Positions 25,875 to 34,623 of a stretch of 64,000 nucleotides of DNA are shown in pieces. This DNA is from Gramella sp. MAR_2010_147 (GTDB lineage Bacteria; Bacteroidota; Bacteroidia; Flavobacteriales; Flavobacteriaceae), in the NCBI RefSeq assembly GCF_900105135.1, contig NZ_LT629741.1:2046001-2110000 (forward strand). The letters are read 5' to 3'. The notes under the pieces are model-generated. The model did not search any database and was not told the origin of the DNA. It saw only the letters and a program-made list of their open reading frames with translations. A program made the translations under genes and the position numbers. The number at the start of each line of letters is the position of its first letter. Within the stretch, counting starts at the first letter, position 1.

Positions 25875-27677
25875 ATGGGAATCGTAAGCGCCAAAGAAGT
25901 TGCCAATGTTATGAACCTACGAAAACTTGGGTTCCTTGGAACCGGAATTGGGTGGCTGATTCTAAAAACTACAAAGCTTTCCAGGATCAATAAGGAATAT
26001 GATAAAAGAAAGGAGCTAAAAGGCACTGAATTTATTGATTCGATATTAAAGGAATTTGATATCGATTTTGAAATTCCGGAGAAAGACCTGAAAAGGATTC
26101 CGAAAGAAGGGCCGTTCATTACCATTTCAAATCATCCGCTTGGTGGCATTGACGGCATGATCCTGATGAAACTGGTATTACAAAGCCGGCCAGATTATAA
26201 AGTTATCGCTAATTTTTTGCTGCACAGATTAGATCCGCTAAAACCATATATCCTGCCTGTAAATCCTTTTGAAGATCGTAAGGAAGCTAAATCCAGCCTT
26301 AGTGGAATGAAAAATGCCATTGGGCATTTGAAAAACGGGCATGCTCTGGGAATATTCCCGGCAGGTGAAGTATCGACTGACAGGGATAAAAGACATATTG
26401 TAGACAGAGCCTGGGAACCTTCAGCAATGAAGCTGATTCAAAAATCCAGCGTGCCGGTGATTCCAATTTATTTTCATGCGAAAAACAGTCTCTTTTTCTA
26501 TCGACTTGCCTCTATGAGCGATGTCTTGAGAACCGCAAAACTTCCCAGTGAAATGCTTTCGCAGCATCGCCGGAAGATAAAAGTAAGAATAGGCCATCCA
26601 ATTTCAGTAGAAGATCAAAAAGAGCATACAAATCTTGAAGCCTATACTGCATTTTTGCGAAGAAAAACATATATGCTAGCGAATGTCTTTGAAAAAAAGA
26701 AATTGCTTTCCAGCCTGCCAAAAACTCTCAAAATTCCGAGGTCTCCAAAAGATATAGCAGAAGAGACGAATTCTGAACTTATGACAATGGAAGTTGAGAA
26801 TTGCCGGAAAATGGATAAACGCCTTCTTCAAAGCAAAAATTATGAGGTTTTCCTTGCGAAACGTGAGGTGATCCCAAATATTCTCAATGAAATTGGACGT
26901 TTACGCGAAATTACTTTTAGAGCGGTTGGCGAAGGGACTAATAACAGCATAGATTTAGACAAATTTGACAATCATTACCACCATCTTTTTCTCTGGGATA
27001 ATGACGCTGGAAAAATCGCCGGAGCCTATAGGATGGGAATGGGCAGTGAGATTTTCGCCAATCACGGGATCGACGGATTTTATCTTCAGGATCTTTTCAG
27101 GTTCGAGCCTGAATTGTATAAAATGATGAGTCAGTCTATCGAGATGGGACGAGCTTTTATCATTAAAGAATACCAGTTAAAACCGATGCCTTTATTCCTA
27201 TTATGGAAAGGTATTGTGCATTGCACTCTGAGATTCCCGGAGCATAAATATCTTATTGGAGGGGTAACTATCAGTGATAAATTCAGCAATTTCTCCAAAT
27301 CGCTGATGATCGAATTCATGAAATCTAATTATTACGACCCCTATGTTGCCCAATATGTTCGACCAAAAAAAGAATTTAAGGTAAAACTTGAAGATGCAGA
27401 TAAGGATCTTGTATTTGATGAAAGTGAAGCTGATCTGAACAAATTTGACAAGATCATCGATGAGCTGGAGCCGGAAAATCTTCGACTTCCCGTACTTATA
27501 AAGAAATATATCAAACAAAATGCAAAGGTGGTTGCATTTAATGTAGATCCTCTTTTCAATGATGCCGTAGATGGCTTGATGTATATTAGAATTGCCGATC
27601 TTCCTGAAAGCACTGTAAAACCGGTTATGGAAGAATTTCAAAAAGAACTGGAAGACAAGGCTGCCTCAATGAGATGA
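25875..27677 (+). CDS. Bifunctional acyltransferase, OlsF-like (ornithine lipid synthesis)
   Basis: A 600-residue fusion. The N-terminal half is a lysophospholipid-acyltransferase domain with SNHPLGGIDG (His87, Asp93) and the GIFPAGEVS substrate motif. The C-terminal half (about 320-570) is a GNAT/hemolysin-like N-acyltransferase domain (LREITFRAVGEG...IDLDKFDNHY). This order is that of OlsF, which in Serratia and Flavobacterium johnsoniae carries out both steps of ornithine lipid synthesis: N-acylation of ornithine and then O-acylation. The product is therefore probably an ornithine or other amino-acid lipid of the outer membrane. It starts 42 bases after the aspartate kinase gene. Confidence 0.85.
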   Translation: MGIVSAKEVANVMNLRKLGFLGTGIGWLILKTTKLSRINKEYDKRKELKGTEFIDSILKEFDIDFEIPEKDLKRIPKEGPFITISNHPLGGIDGMILMKLVLQSRPDYKVIANFLLHRLDPLKPYILPVNPFEDRKEAKSSLSGMKNAIGHLKNGHALGIFPAGEVSTDRDKRHIVDRAWEPSAMKLIQKSSVPVIPIYFHAKNSLFFYRLASMSDVLRTAKLPSEMLSQHRRKIKVRIGHPISVEDQKEHTNLEAYTAFLRRKTYMLANVFEKKKLLSSLPKTLKIPRSPKDIAEETNSELMTMEVENCRKMDKRLLQSKNYEVFLAKREVIPNILNEIGRLREITFRAVGEGTNNSIDLDKFDNHYHHLFLWDNDAGKIAGAYRMGMGSEIFANHGIDGFYLQDLFRFEPELYKMMSQSIEMGRAFIIKEYQLKPMPLFLLWKGIVHCTLRFPEHKYLIGGVTISDKFSNFSKSLMIEFMKSNYYDPYVAQYVRPKKEFKVKLEDADKDLVFDESEADLNKFDKIIDELEPENLRLPVLIKKYIKQNAKVVAFNVDPLFNDAVDGLMYIRIADLPESTVKPVMEEFQKELEDKAASMR

Positions 27678-27849
27678 GTTGTTGGTAGAATGTGAAAGAT
27701 TAAATCTTAGCATGAATTATTTTTTTTTAAACTGGAATCTTCGAACTCTGAAGCTCCGAACCTGTTAATATACTGTTATTCCAAAGCCATCGCTGGGCAA
27801 TCTTTCTATTCCTCCGTATCTTGTAAAATGTAAAAATGACAGAAAAACT

Positions 27850-28503
27850 ATGGAAAATATATTAATTGCCGGGGCAACCGGTCATACTGGAAAAAGGGTT
27901 ATTGAAATTCTAAATAATTCTGAAAGTTTTAATCCGCTGGCTCTTATCAGAAAAGAAGAGCAAAGACAGCAATTTGAAGATATGGAGGTAGAAGCCGTGA
28001 TGGGTGATCTTGAAGGAGATGTAAGCCACACGATGAAAGGTATTGATAAAGTGATCTTCGCAGCTGGTTCAGGAGGAAGCACAGGAAAAGATAAAACCAT
28101 TGCTGTAGACCTGGAAGGTGCCAAAAAATTGATTGATGCCGCCAAAGCAGCAAATGTGAAAAAATTTGTAATGCTAAGCTCTATGGGAGCCGATGATCCT
28201 TCAAAAAATGAAGACCTAAAGCATTATTTAGAGGCTAAAAAAGAAGCTGATGAATACTTAAAAGAAAGCGGACTCAGTTATACCATTTTTCGTCCCGGAG
28301 CACTTACCGATGATCTTGGACTGGCAAAAGTTAAAGTGGCTAAAGGTTCTTTGAATGAAAGAGGTGAAATATCCAGAGATGATGTTGCTTTTATACTCGT
28401 AATGTCACTGGCAGACCCATTGGTGAAAAATATAACTTTTGAAGCTATTGAAGGTGAAGAGTCTATAAAGTCTGCACTTATTGAACTAAGTCAGTTAGGT
28501 TAG
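27850..28503 (+). CDS. NAD(P)-binding SDR-like protein (atypical, YwnB/NmrA type)
   Basis: A 217-residue Rossmann protein with the dinucleotide motif GATGHTG (8-14), the LSSMGADDP strand, and the YTIFRPGALTDD segment that replaces the classic YxxxK of SDR enzymes in this subfamily. It probably acts as a flavin/NADPH-dependent reductase or redox sensor; no partner is encoded nearby. It is a single gene preceded by a 172-base AT-rich gap and followed by a strong terminator. Confidence 0.83.
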   Translation: MENILIAGATGHTGKRVIEILNNSESFNPLALIRKEEQRQQFEDMEVEAVMGDLEGDVSHTMKGIDKVIFAAGSGGSTGKDKTIAVDLEGAKKLIDAAKAANVKKFVMLSSMGADDPSKNEDLKHYLEAKKEADEYLKESGLSYTIFRPGALTDDLGLAKVKVAKGSLNERGEISRDDVAFILVMSLADPLVKNITFEAIEGEESIKSALIELSQLG

Positions 28504-28524
28504 ATAGCACCAATATTATTATTT

Positions 28525-28563
28525 AAAAACCTTGTAGAAGTTAGCTTCTGCAAGGTTTTTTTT
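28525..28563 (+). terminator. Terminator after the SDR-like gene
   Basis: Stem AAAACCTTG / CAAGGTTTT with an inner AGAAG / CTTCT extension around a TTAG loop, followed by eight Ts. Confidence 0.85.
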
Positions 28564-28596
28564 ATTTCCAATGAATATTAGGAAGTATACCTAAAA

Positions 28597-28742
28597 GTCA
28601 TTACGAACTAAGAGAAGTAATCTTTCAATTTAATTATGGGTAAACCTATGCAAATTGCTTTCGCTCGAAATGTCAAAAAAATCATCATGCTGAACTTGAT
28701 TCATCATCTTTGGAGACCCTGAAACAAGTTCAGGGTGAGACA
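28597..28742. repeat. Probable dispersed intergenic repeat
   Basis: The stretch begins GTCATTACGAAC and ends CAAGTTCAGGGTGAGA, and contains an imperfect hairpin: TGAACTTGATTCA (near 28690-28702) opposite TGAAACAAGTTCA (near 28719-28731). These words resemble the short repeats scattered between genes of many flavobacterial genomes (GTCATTGCGA... and CTGAACTTG...CAAGTTCAG). Only one copy is in the window, so the dispersed nature is from general knowledge. It fills the gap between two converging genes. Confidence 0.55.
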
Positions 28743-28769
28743 TAGCCAGGTTTGAAAATTCAACAATAC

Positions 28770-29174
28770 CTAATCTTTTTTCTCCTGATCAAGAAATACC
28801 TGATCTACAGGTTCCCAAAGTTCAATCTTATTTCCTTCAGGATCCATGACCCAGCCAAACTTACCGTAATCATAGGTTTCCATTTCTCCCACAACTTCAA
28901 CACCTTCTTCTTTTAGCACTTTCAGTAATTCCTCAAGATTTTCCACCCTGAAGTTCATCATGAATTGCTTTTGTGAAGGCTTATAATAATCGGTATCCTC
29001 ACTCATGGGGCTCCATTGTGTTGAGCAGTCATTACCCTCTTTATCCTTCCACCAGAACGTACAGCCATATTGATCGGTATTAAGACCAAGATGTTCATTA
29101 TACCATTTCTTTACGTTGTCCGGATCTTTAGATTTAAAGAAAAATCCGCCTAAACCTGTTACCCTGTTTTTCAT
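28770..29174 (-). CDS. VOC (glyoxalase/bleomycin-resistance) family protein
   Basis: A 134-residue vicinal-oxygen-chelate protein with the two beta-alpha-beta-beta-beta halves expected (KNRVTGLGGFFFKSKDP start; DPEGNKIELWEP near the end, whose Glu is the usual metal ligand). The N-terminal half ends in FWWKDKEG. The substrate is unknown. It starts 5 bases after the dehydrogenase stop and ends the long leftward run of genes. Confidence 0.87.
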   Translation of the reverse strand: MKNRVTGLGGFFFKSKDPDNVKKWYNEHLGLNTDQYGCTFWWKDKEGNDCSTQWSPMSEDTDYYKPSQKQFMMNFRVENLEELLKVLKEEGVEVVGEMETYDYGKFGWVMDPEGNKIELWEPVDQVFLDQEKKD

Positions 29175-29179
29175 GATTT

Positions 29180-30166
29180 CTATGGTTTTTCCGCATCACC
29201 TTCGCCAAAGGCTGCGATAATTTTATCTGCGATTACTGTTGCAAGACCTTCATGAGATTCTTTAGTCCATCCTGCCACATGTGGACTCAATAAAGTATGG
29301 GGCATGAACATTAATTCTCTTAGGGCTTCGGGAATAGGATCGGCAGCACTAATAGAAACATTCTTTTTATTACTGAAAAGGCTTTCAAAAGATGCTTTTT
29401 CATATTCCAGTACATCCAGGCCTGCTCCTAATATTTTTTCTTCCTTGAGAGCTTCCACCAAATCTGCTGTTACCACACTTTTTCCTCTTGCCGTATTGAT
29501 GAACCAGAATGGCTTCTTGAATTTACTGATAAATTCTTTATTGAACATATGTTCCGTTTCTTCAGTCAGTGGAAAATGCAAACTCACCACATCTGCTTTT
29601 TCACAGAACTCATTATATTCCACCTGGCGGGCATTCTCATCGGCAATTCCTTCCTTGATATCATAGAATATCACATCTACGTCAAACCCCCTTAGTTTTT
29701 TGGCAAAGGCTTTTCCCATATTTCCGTAACCAATAAGCCCTACTGTTTTGCCATCTAATTCAACACCGCGATTCTCTTCACGATGCCAAAGACCTTCACG
29801 AACCTCTTTATCAGCTTTATTAAGCTTGTTGAATAGCGATAACAGCATTCCCAGCGAATGTTCCCCTACGGCATTTCTATTTCCTTCTGGCGCTGAAAAA
29901 AGTTGAATTCCTCTTTCTTTCGCGTACTCTACATCTATACTTTCCAGACCGGCGCCAACCCGGGCAATAAATTTAAGGTTTGGAGCAGCATCAATAAATT
30001 CCCGATCAATCTTATAGCGACTTCTAATTACAATTCCGTCGTATAAATGTTGATTTTGAAGTGTCTCTTCTCTGGTTTGTTCGTATCCTTCAATATTGTG
30101 ATGCCCGGCCTCTTCCAGCTTTTTCATCAAGGTTGGATGATTGGTATCGGCATGCAGAATAATCAT
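29180..30166 (-). CDS. D-2-hydroxyacid dehydrogenase
   Basis: A 328-residue NAD(P)-dependent dehydrogenase of the phosphoglycerate/glyoxylate reductase family. The Rossmann motif is GLIGYGNMG (143-151); the catalytic residues Arg227 (NTARG), Glu254 and His296 (SPHVAGW) are all present. There is no ACT domain, so it is not the regulated serine-pathway SerA type. The substrate could be glyoxylate, hydroxypyruvate or a related 2-oxoacid. It is followed closely by the VOC gene. Confidence 0.88.
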   Translation of the reverse strand: MIILHADTNHPTLMKKLEEAGHHNIEGYEQTREETLQNQHLYDGIVIRSRYKIDREFIDAAPNLKFIARVGAGLESIDVEYAKERGIQLFSAPEGNRNAVGEHSLGMLLSLFNKLNKADKEVREGLWHREENRGVELDGKTVGLIGYGNMGKAFAKKLRGFDVDVIFYDIKEGIADENARQVEYNEFCEKADVVSLHFPLTEETEHMFNKEFISKFKKPFWFINTARGKSVVTADLVEALKEEKILGAGLDVLEYEKASFESLFSNKKNVSISAADPIPEALRELMFMPHTLLSPHVAGWTKESHEGLATVIADKIIAAFGEGDAEKP

Positions 30167-30287
30167 ATTCTTTTCTTTTTCAAATTAGTTATAAAATAGC
30201 ATTCTCCGTAGTTTCAGCTATCTACCAAAAACGGAACTTGCAAATTTAAAGAATGATTATCAACCGTCGAAAAAATAGGGAAGTATT

Positions 30288-31637
30288 CTAAAACCCAAGG
30301 ATGGTTTTCGCCAGGAAGAAGAAAATAAAGATTCCGAAAATATCATTACTGGTAGTGATAAAAGGCCCTGTAGCGATCGCCGGATCGATGCCTTGTTTAT
30401 CAAGTATTATAGGCACAAAAGTACCTATAAGCGCGGCCAATATGATCACTGTGATCAAAGCCAGTGCAATGGTTAAGCTTACAATTTGGGGTTGTCCCAC
30501 AATAAAGCCAAAAAGAATCACCAGAATTCCCAAAACTACTCCGTTAATCAAAGTAAGACCTATTTCCTTTAATAGCCTGTTAAATAAACTGCCTTTTAAA
30601 TTATCATTAGCAAGCCCCTGCACGATGATCGCACTGGACTGTACCCCAACATTCCCTGCCATCGCAGCAATTAATGGAGTAAAGAAGAAAAGCTCTACAT
30701 AATTTGCCAGGGCTTCTTCAAAGCCTTTCATTACATACACAGCACCAAGACCTCCAAACAAGCCTAAAATTAACCATGGTAAACGTGCCCTTGTTAATCT
30801 CCAGATACTCGCATCTGCCTCTACATCTTCAGAGATACCTGCCGCCATCTGGTAATCTTTCTCTGCCTCTTCCTTTACAAAATCTAAAATATCATCAATG
30901 GTAATTCTACCAACCAAACGATTCATTTCGTCCACTACCGGAATGGCTTCCAGATCATATTTCTGCATAATCCTGGCTACTTCCTCACCTTCGGTATGCA
31001 CATTTACAAAATCTACCTGCGGAATATAAATATCACTTATGTTGGCATCACTGGATGCGGTAAGTAGATCCTTTAGTGAGAGCCTCCCTTTTAATTTGTT
31101 TTTATCATCTACCACATAAATCGAATGCACACGGGTCACATTTTCAGCCTGTTTGCGCATTTCAGCCATACAGCCAGTAACGCTCCAGTTTTCATTTACC
31201 CTAACCAGCTCTTTTGCCATCAAACCACCAGCAGAATCTTCATCATAACGTAATAGCTCCACAATATCATCTGCGTGCTGTTCGTCTTTTATTTCGGAAA
31301 TTACATCCTGCTGTAATTCAAGGGAAAGTTCAGAGATGATATCTGCTGCATCATCAGTATCCATCTCGTTAAGCTCTGATGCGATCTCCCTTGCAGACAG
31401 ATTTTCAAGAATTCGTTCCCTAACTCCTTCTTCCAGCTCCATAAGAGCCTCTGCTGTCTTTTCACTGTCAAGAAGCTTAACAAGGTACGTAGCTTCTTCA
31501 AGATTTAATTCAGTAAGAATTTCAGCAATATCGGCATGGTGCACTTCTTCCAGGTGCAGCAACAATTCCTCATTGTTTTGTTCTTCAATGAGGTACTGTA
31601 TCTTATCTATTAATTCTTCAGTTATTTGAAATTGCAT
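30288..31637 (-). CDS. mgtE: Magnesium transporter MgtE
   Basis: A 449-residue Mg channel: a cytoplasmic N domain of acidic helices (about 5-130), a pair of CBS domains (about 135-255), a plug helix and five membrane spans (about 283-449), with the pore signature near the [14 protein letters not shown] segment. Magnesium bound between the N and CBS domains closes the pore. The ATG at 31637 is chosen; a TTG at 31646 is in frame but adds only three residues. The start overlaps the end of rsmA by 20 bases. A link between rsmA and mgtE is common in this family of bacteria. Confidence 0.95.
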   Translation of the reverse strand: MQFQITEELIDKIQYLIEEQNNEELLLHLEEVHHADIAEILTELNLEEATYLVKLLDSEKTAEALMELEEGVRERILENLSAREIASELNEMDTDDAADIISELSLELQQDVISEIKDEQHADDIVELLRYDEDSAGGLMAKELVRVNENWSVTGCMAEMRKQAENVTRVHSIYVVDDKNKLKGRLSLKDLLTASSDANISDIYIPQVDFVNVHTEGEEVARIMQKYDLEAIPVVDEMNRLVGRITIDDILDFVKEEAEKDYQMAAGISEDVEADASIWRLTRARLPWLILGLFGGLGAVYVMKGFEEALANYVELFFFTPLIAAMAGNVGVQSSAIIVQGLANDNLKGSLFNRLLKEIGLTLINGVVLGILVILFGFIVGQPQIVSLTIALALITVIILAALIGTFVPIILDKQGIDPAIATGPFITTSNDIFGIFIFFFLAKTILGF

Positions 31638-32439
31638 ACGGCTCAATTTTTTGTGTCAGCTCAATAAACTGCTGGAAACCGAGTTGCTCCGGCCGAAGGC
31701 CAAAGATAGTATCTTCCCTTAAATTATCTGGAAGATTAAGACTTTTTAAACTATTGCGCAACGTCTTTCTACGCTGGTTAAAGGAAGTTTTAACGATTCT
31801 GAAAAACAATTTTTCGTTGCAATCCAGACTGAAATTTTCTTTTCTTCGTAATCGCAAAACTCCACTATCTACTTTTGGCGGCGGATTAAAAACTGAAGGC
31901 GGAACCGTGAACAGATATTCTGCTTCATAAAATGCCTGCGTAAGCACACTTAAAATTCCGTAAGTTTTGTTTCCCTCCTTTTCACAGATACGTTTCGCAA
32001 CTTCTTTTTGGAACATTCCTGAAAATTCAGGAATCTGATCCCGCATTTGAAGCACTTTAAAAACGATCTGCGTTGAAATATTATAAGGAAAATTCCCAAT
32101 TACGGCAAATTGTTCTTCTCTGAATATCTGGCCAAGGTCATGCTTTAAAAAATCTTTTTCATGAATGCGACCTCGCAAATGTAAATAATGACTTTCAAGA
32201 TATTCCACACTCTCTGTATCGATCTCGATCACATGAACCTCTGTATCCTTTTCCAGAAGATATTTGGTAAGCACCCCCATTCCTGGGCCTATTTCCAGAA
32301 CCTTCTCGTAATTATCGTAGCTTAAGGTATCTGCTATCTTCGCCGCGATATTCTCATCGGTAAGAAAATGTTGTCCCAGATGTTTTTTGGCTCTAACATC
32401 AGATGAATTTCCCTGAGGAGCGCGGTGTTTATCTTTCAT
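31618..32439 (-). CDS. rsmA: 16S rRNA dimethyladenosine transferase RsmA (KsgA)
   Basis: A 273-residue SAM-dependent enzyme that dimethylates two adjacent adenines in helix 45 of 16S rRNA. Motifs: [15 protein letters not shown] at the N terminus, EIGPGMG (49-55) for SAM, and NFPYN (116-120) for the target adenine. Length is normal. It lies 21 bases after the DUF4286 gene and overlaps mgtE. Confidence 0.96.
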   Translation of the reverse strand: MKDKHRAPQGNSSDVRAKKHLGQHFLTDENIAAKIADTLSYDNYEKVLEIGPGMGVLTKYLLEKDTEVHVIEIDTESVEYLESHYLHLRGRIHEKDFLKHDLGQIFREEQFAVIGNFPYNISTQIVFKVLQMRDQIPEFSGMFQKEVAKRICEKEGNKTYGILSVLTQAFYEAEYLFTVPPSVFNPPPKVDSGVLRLRRKENFSLDCNEKLFFRIVKTSFNQRRKTLRNSLKSLNLPDNLREDTIFGLRPEQLGFQQFIELTQKIEPYAISNN

Positions 32440-32460
32440 AATAATAATTTGACGCAGAAA

Positions 32461-32769
32461 TTACTGCTCGGTGATCACTTCCAGTTCAGTTCTAAACGCT
32501 ACAAATTTACCTTCAAAGGCTTTTGATCTAGAACGCATTTCGTCAGCATTTTCAGTATAATACTTCTCCAGCATCTCTTTACTCTCTGTAGTATATTGTA
32601 CAGAATAAGTAATTCCGCCCATAGCCTCCTGCACCAAAACTTTCGTCATTAAAGCTTTTGTAAATTTTTTAGTCGCCAGCATATCTGGAATATGCTCTTC
32701 TTTCATCCATTTTATCCACTTATCATGAATATCCTCCTGAACGTTAATGGTAACGTTATATATGATCAT
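32461..32769 (-). CDS. DUF4286 family protein
   Basis: A 102-residue small cytoplasmic protein with an antiparabolic-monooxygenase-like (ferredoxin-fold) look: an YNVTINV strand, the KWIKWMKEEHIPDML helix and a second half beginning YSVQYT. This matches the DUF4286 family found next to rsmA or TPR genes in flavobacteria. The function is not known. It begins 23 bases after the TPR gene. Confidence 0.8.
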   Translation of the reverse strand: MIIYNVTINVQEDIHDKWIKWMKEEHIPDMLATKKFTKALMTKVLVQEAMGGITYSVQYTTESKEMLEKYYTENADEMRSRSKAFEGKFVAFRTELEVITEQ

Positions 32770-32792
32770 ATCTAGAATTTTAAATTTTGGAA

Positions 32793-34577
32793 TTACTCTA
32801 TAATGTCTCCACGAAGCATCCTGTATTTTTTACGTGCTTCCACAAAATAAATACTATCGGCAAAGTTAAAGATAATTTGTTCGTAAAGCGACTTTGCCTT
32901 TTCAGGATCCTCAAGTTGATTTGCATACAATTCCGCAAGAAAATAATGAGCGTTGTCAGAAAGTATATCATCATTAAATGAGTTGATGATCTCAAGATAA
33001 TTTTTTTCTGCTTTTTCAAAATTCTGTTCTTCTTCGAATAATTTTGCCTGACTCAGTAATGCCTCATCTTCTATCTTTTCACCTTTATGATATACAAGGA
33101 TTGAATCTAATTCCTGTATAGCTTCACTGTACTTTTTCTGAAAAGTAAGCAGGTCTGCATGGGCAAATTTCTTCAATGCAGTTTGTGTAGAATCTTCCAG
33201 GGAGTTATCACTGATTAGCAAGCTCAGTTCCATGGCATCATTCGCGATTAACTGTGAAGTAGAAGATTTTAAAATATCAAGCTGAGTCTTGGCCCATTCA
33301 AAATCACCCTTATAATAACTGGTCTTTGCAACTTTAAACCTCGCATTCTGAGAAATGACATCATTTTTCACAAGGTTTTGAATCTGCGAATAATAAATAA
33401 GCGCTTCGTTAAACTTTTCCTGAACCACCAAAATATCTGCCATCGCCATTTTCACCTTAGCGGTATTAAATTTATCCGGACTAATCTCAGCAGATCTTTT
33501 CAGCAATGAGATTGCTTCCTCTTTTTTATCTAAACTAAAAGCAATAAAATTGGCATAGTCTATCTGAACATCCAGTGTTTCCAGGCTATATCCATATTCC
33601 TCTAAAAGTGATTTAAAATCTTCTTCTACTTTTGCCAAATCTTCACGACCGCTTGTTTCCTGCTTAATATTTAAAAGAAAATGCCTTGCCTGAAGGTTGA
33701 AGGTCCTGGAGGGCGACTCTTCAATAGCATAACCAATAATTTCTTCAGCGGTTTCAAACTCCTCGGCTTCCCTGGCCAGAACTGCCAGATTCAGGATACC
33801 CTGCAAAGAATTTTCGCTTCTTTTAAAAATAGCACGCTCCTGCGCAAAGGCTTTATCAAAGTCCTTTTGCTGGATAAATAACCAGCTCAACATTTCATTA
33901 TAAAGTAGTTGTGGATCCTCCTGCAGTCGCTTCAGCAATAATTTTCTAAATATGATATTGGCTTCAGACTGTGCATCTTCAGAAATATAACGGTTAAATT
34001 CCCTGTTCGCGATCCCGTAGAATTTCATGTCATCCTCTATAAGGTCCAGGTAATTGCTGAACATCTCTTCAATTTTACCCTGTTCCCCATAAATACGTGC
34101 AAGTTGAAGATTATAATTTCTATCAACACTTTTTTCCATGGCCCATTCATAGGCTTTCGCTGCATAATCTAATAAATTATACTGCTCAAAACCCCTGGCA
34201 ATAGCATAGGCATAATTTGGCCTGGACTCTATGGCCTGTAAGGCTTCATCGTAAAATCGTTTAGCTTTTTCCTCGTTGTTCTGGAGTTCGAAATTATGAC
34301 CTAATTCAATAAGAATGGAAGGATTGTTGGCCGAGCGGCTAAGACGTTCCATTAACATCTTTTCAGCTTCCTCAAAATTTTCCATCTGCTGGTTCGCAGA
34401 AACTACTCCATTAAAATATACCGGATTGGCAGGGTTTCCCTCATAAAGTTTCTGGTAGATCTTTAGTGCCTTTTCATATTCACCCTGATCAAAAAAATTC
34501 TTTGCCAGCTGTTCACTTTGAGCATAAAGTCCACAACCAGCTAACCACCATAAAGCCATAAAAACAAAACAGCGCAT
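32793..34577 (-). CDS. Tetratricopeptide-repeat protein, exported
   Basis: A 594-residue protein made of TPR repeats along its length (for example the first at about 20-55, FDQGEYEKALKIYQKLYEGNP, and the last at about 535-590). It begins with a short signal (MRCFVFMALWWLAGC) that could be a lipobox with Cys15, or a type I signal ending YAQ. Such proteins act as scaffolds for complexes at the envelope. Its ATG lies inside a large hairpin that also ends the serS gene. An alternative start at Met7 (34559) would shorten the signal too much, so I prefer 34577. Confidence 0.85.
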   Translation of the reverse strand: MRCFVFMALWWLAGCGLYAQSEQLAKNFFDQGEYEKALKIYQKLYEGNPANPVYFNGVVSANQQMENFEEAEKMLMERLSRSANNPSILIELGHNFELQNNEEKAKRFYDEALQAIESRPNYAYAIARGFEQYNLLDYAAKAYEWAMEKSVDRNYNLQLARIYGEQGKIEEMFSNYLDLIEDDMKFYGIANREFNRYISEDAQSEANIIFRKLLLKRLQEDPQLLYNEMLSWLFIQQKDFDKAFAQERAIFKRSENSLQGILNLAVLAREAEEFETAEEIIGYAIEESPSRTFNLQARHFLLNIKQETSGREDLAKVEEDFKSLLEEYGYSLETLDVQIDYANFIAFSLDKKEEAISLLKRSAEISPDKFNTAKVKMAMADILVVQEKFNEALIYYSQIQNLVKNDVISQNARFKVAKTSYYKGDFEWAKTQLDILKSSTSQLIANDAMELSLLISDNSLEDSTQTALKKFAHADLLTFQKKYSEAIQELDSILVYHKGEKIEDEALLSQAKLFEEEQNFEKAEKNYLEIINSFNDDILSDNAHYFLAELYANQLEDPEKAKSLYEQIIFNFADSIYFVEARKKYRMLRGDIIE

Positions 34578-34605
34578 ATGTAAATATAAACATTTGCGCT
34601 GTTTT
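34566..34605 (-). terminator. serS terminator hairpin that contains the start codon of the TPR gene
   Basis: Outer arms AAAACAGCGCA (34566-34576) and TGCGCTGTTTT (34595-34605) pair perfectly. One mismatch and an inner 4-bp stem (34578-34581 with 34590-34593) follow. On the minus strand it begins 18 bases after the serS stop and is followed by a T-rich run. The downstream arm includes the ATG (34577-34575) and next codons of the TPR gene. Confidence 0.75.
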
Positions 34606-34623
34606 AAAATGGTGATAAAGAGA

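Noticed and set aside
27201..27641. Minus-strand reading frame of 146 codons within the OlsF-like gene
   Set aside because: It is opposite the conserved GNAT-like half and has no start signal or domain.
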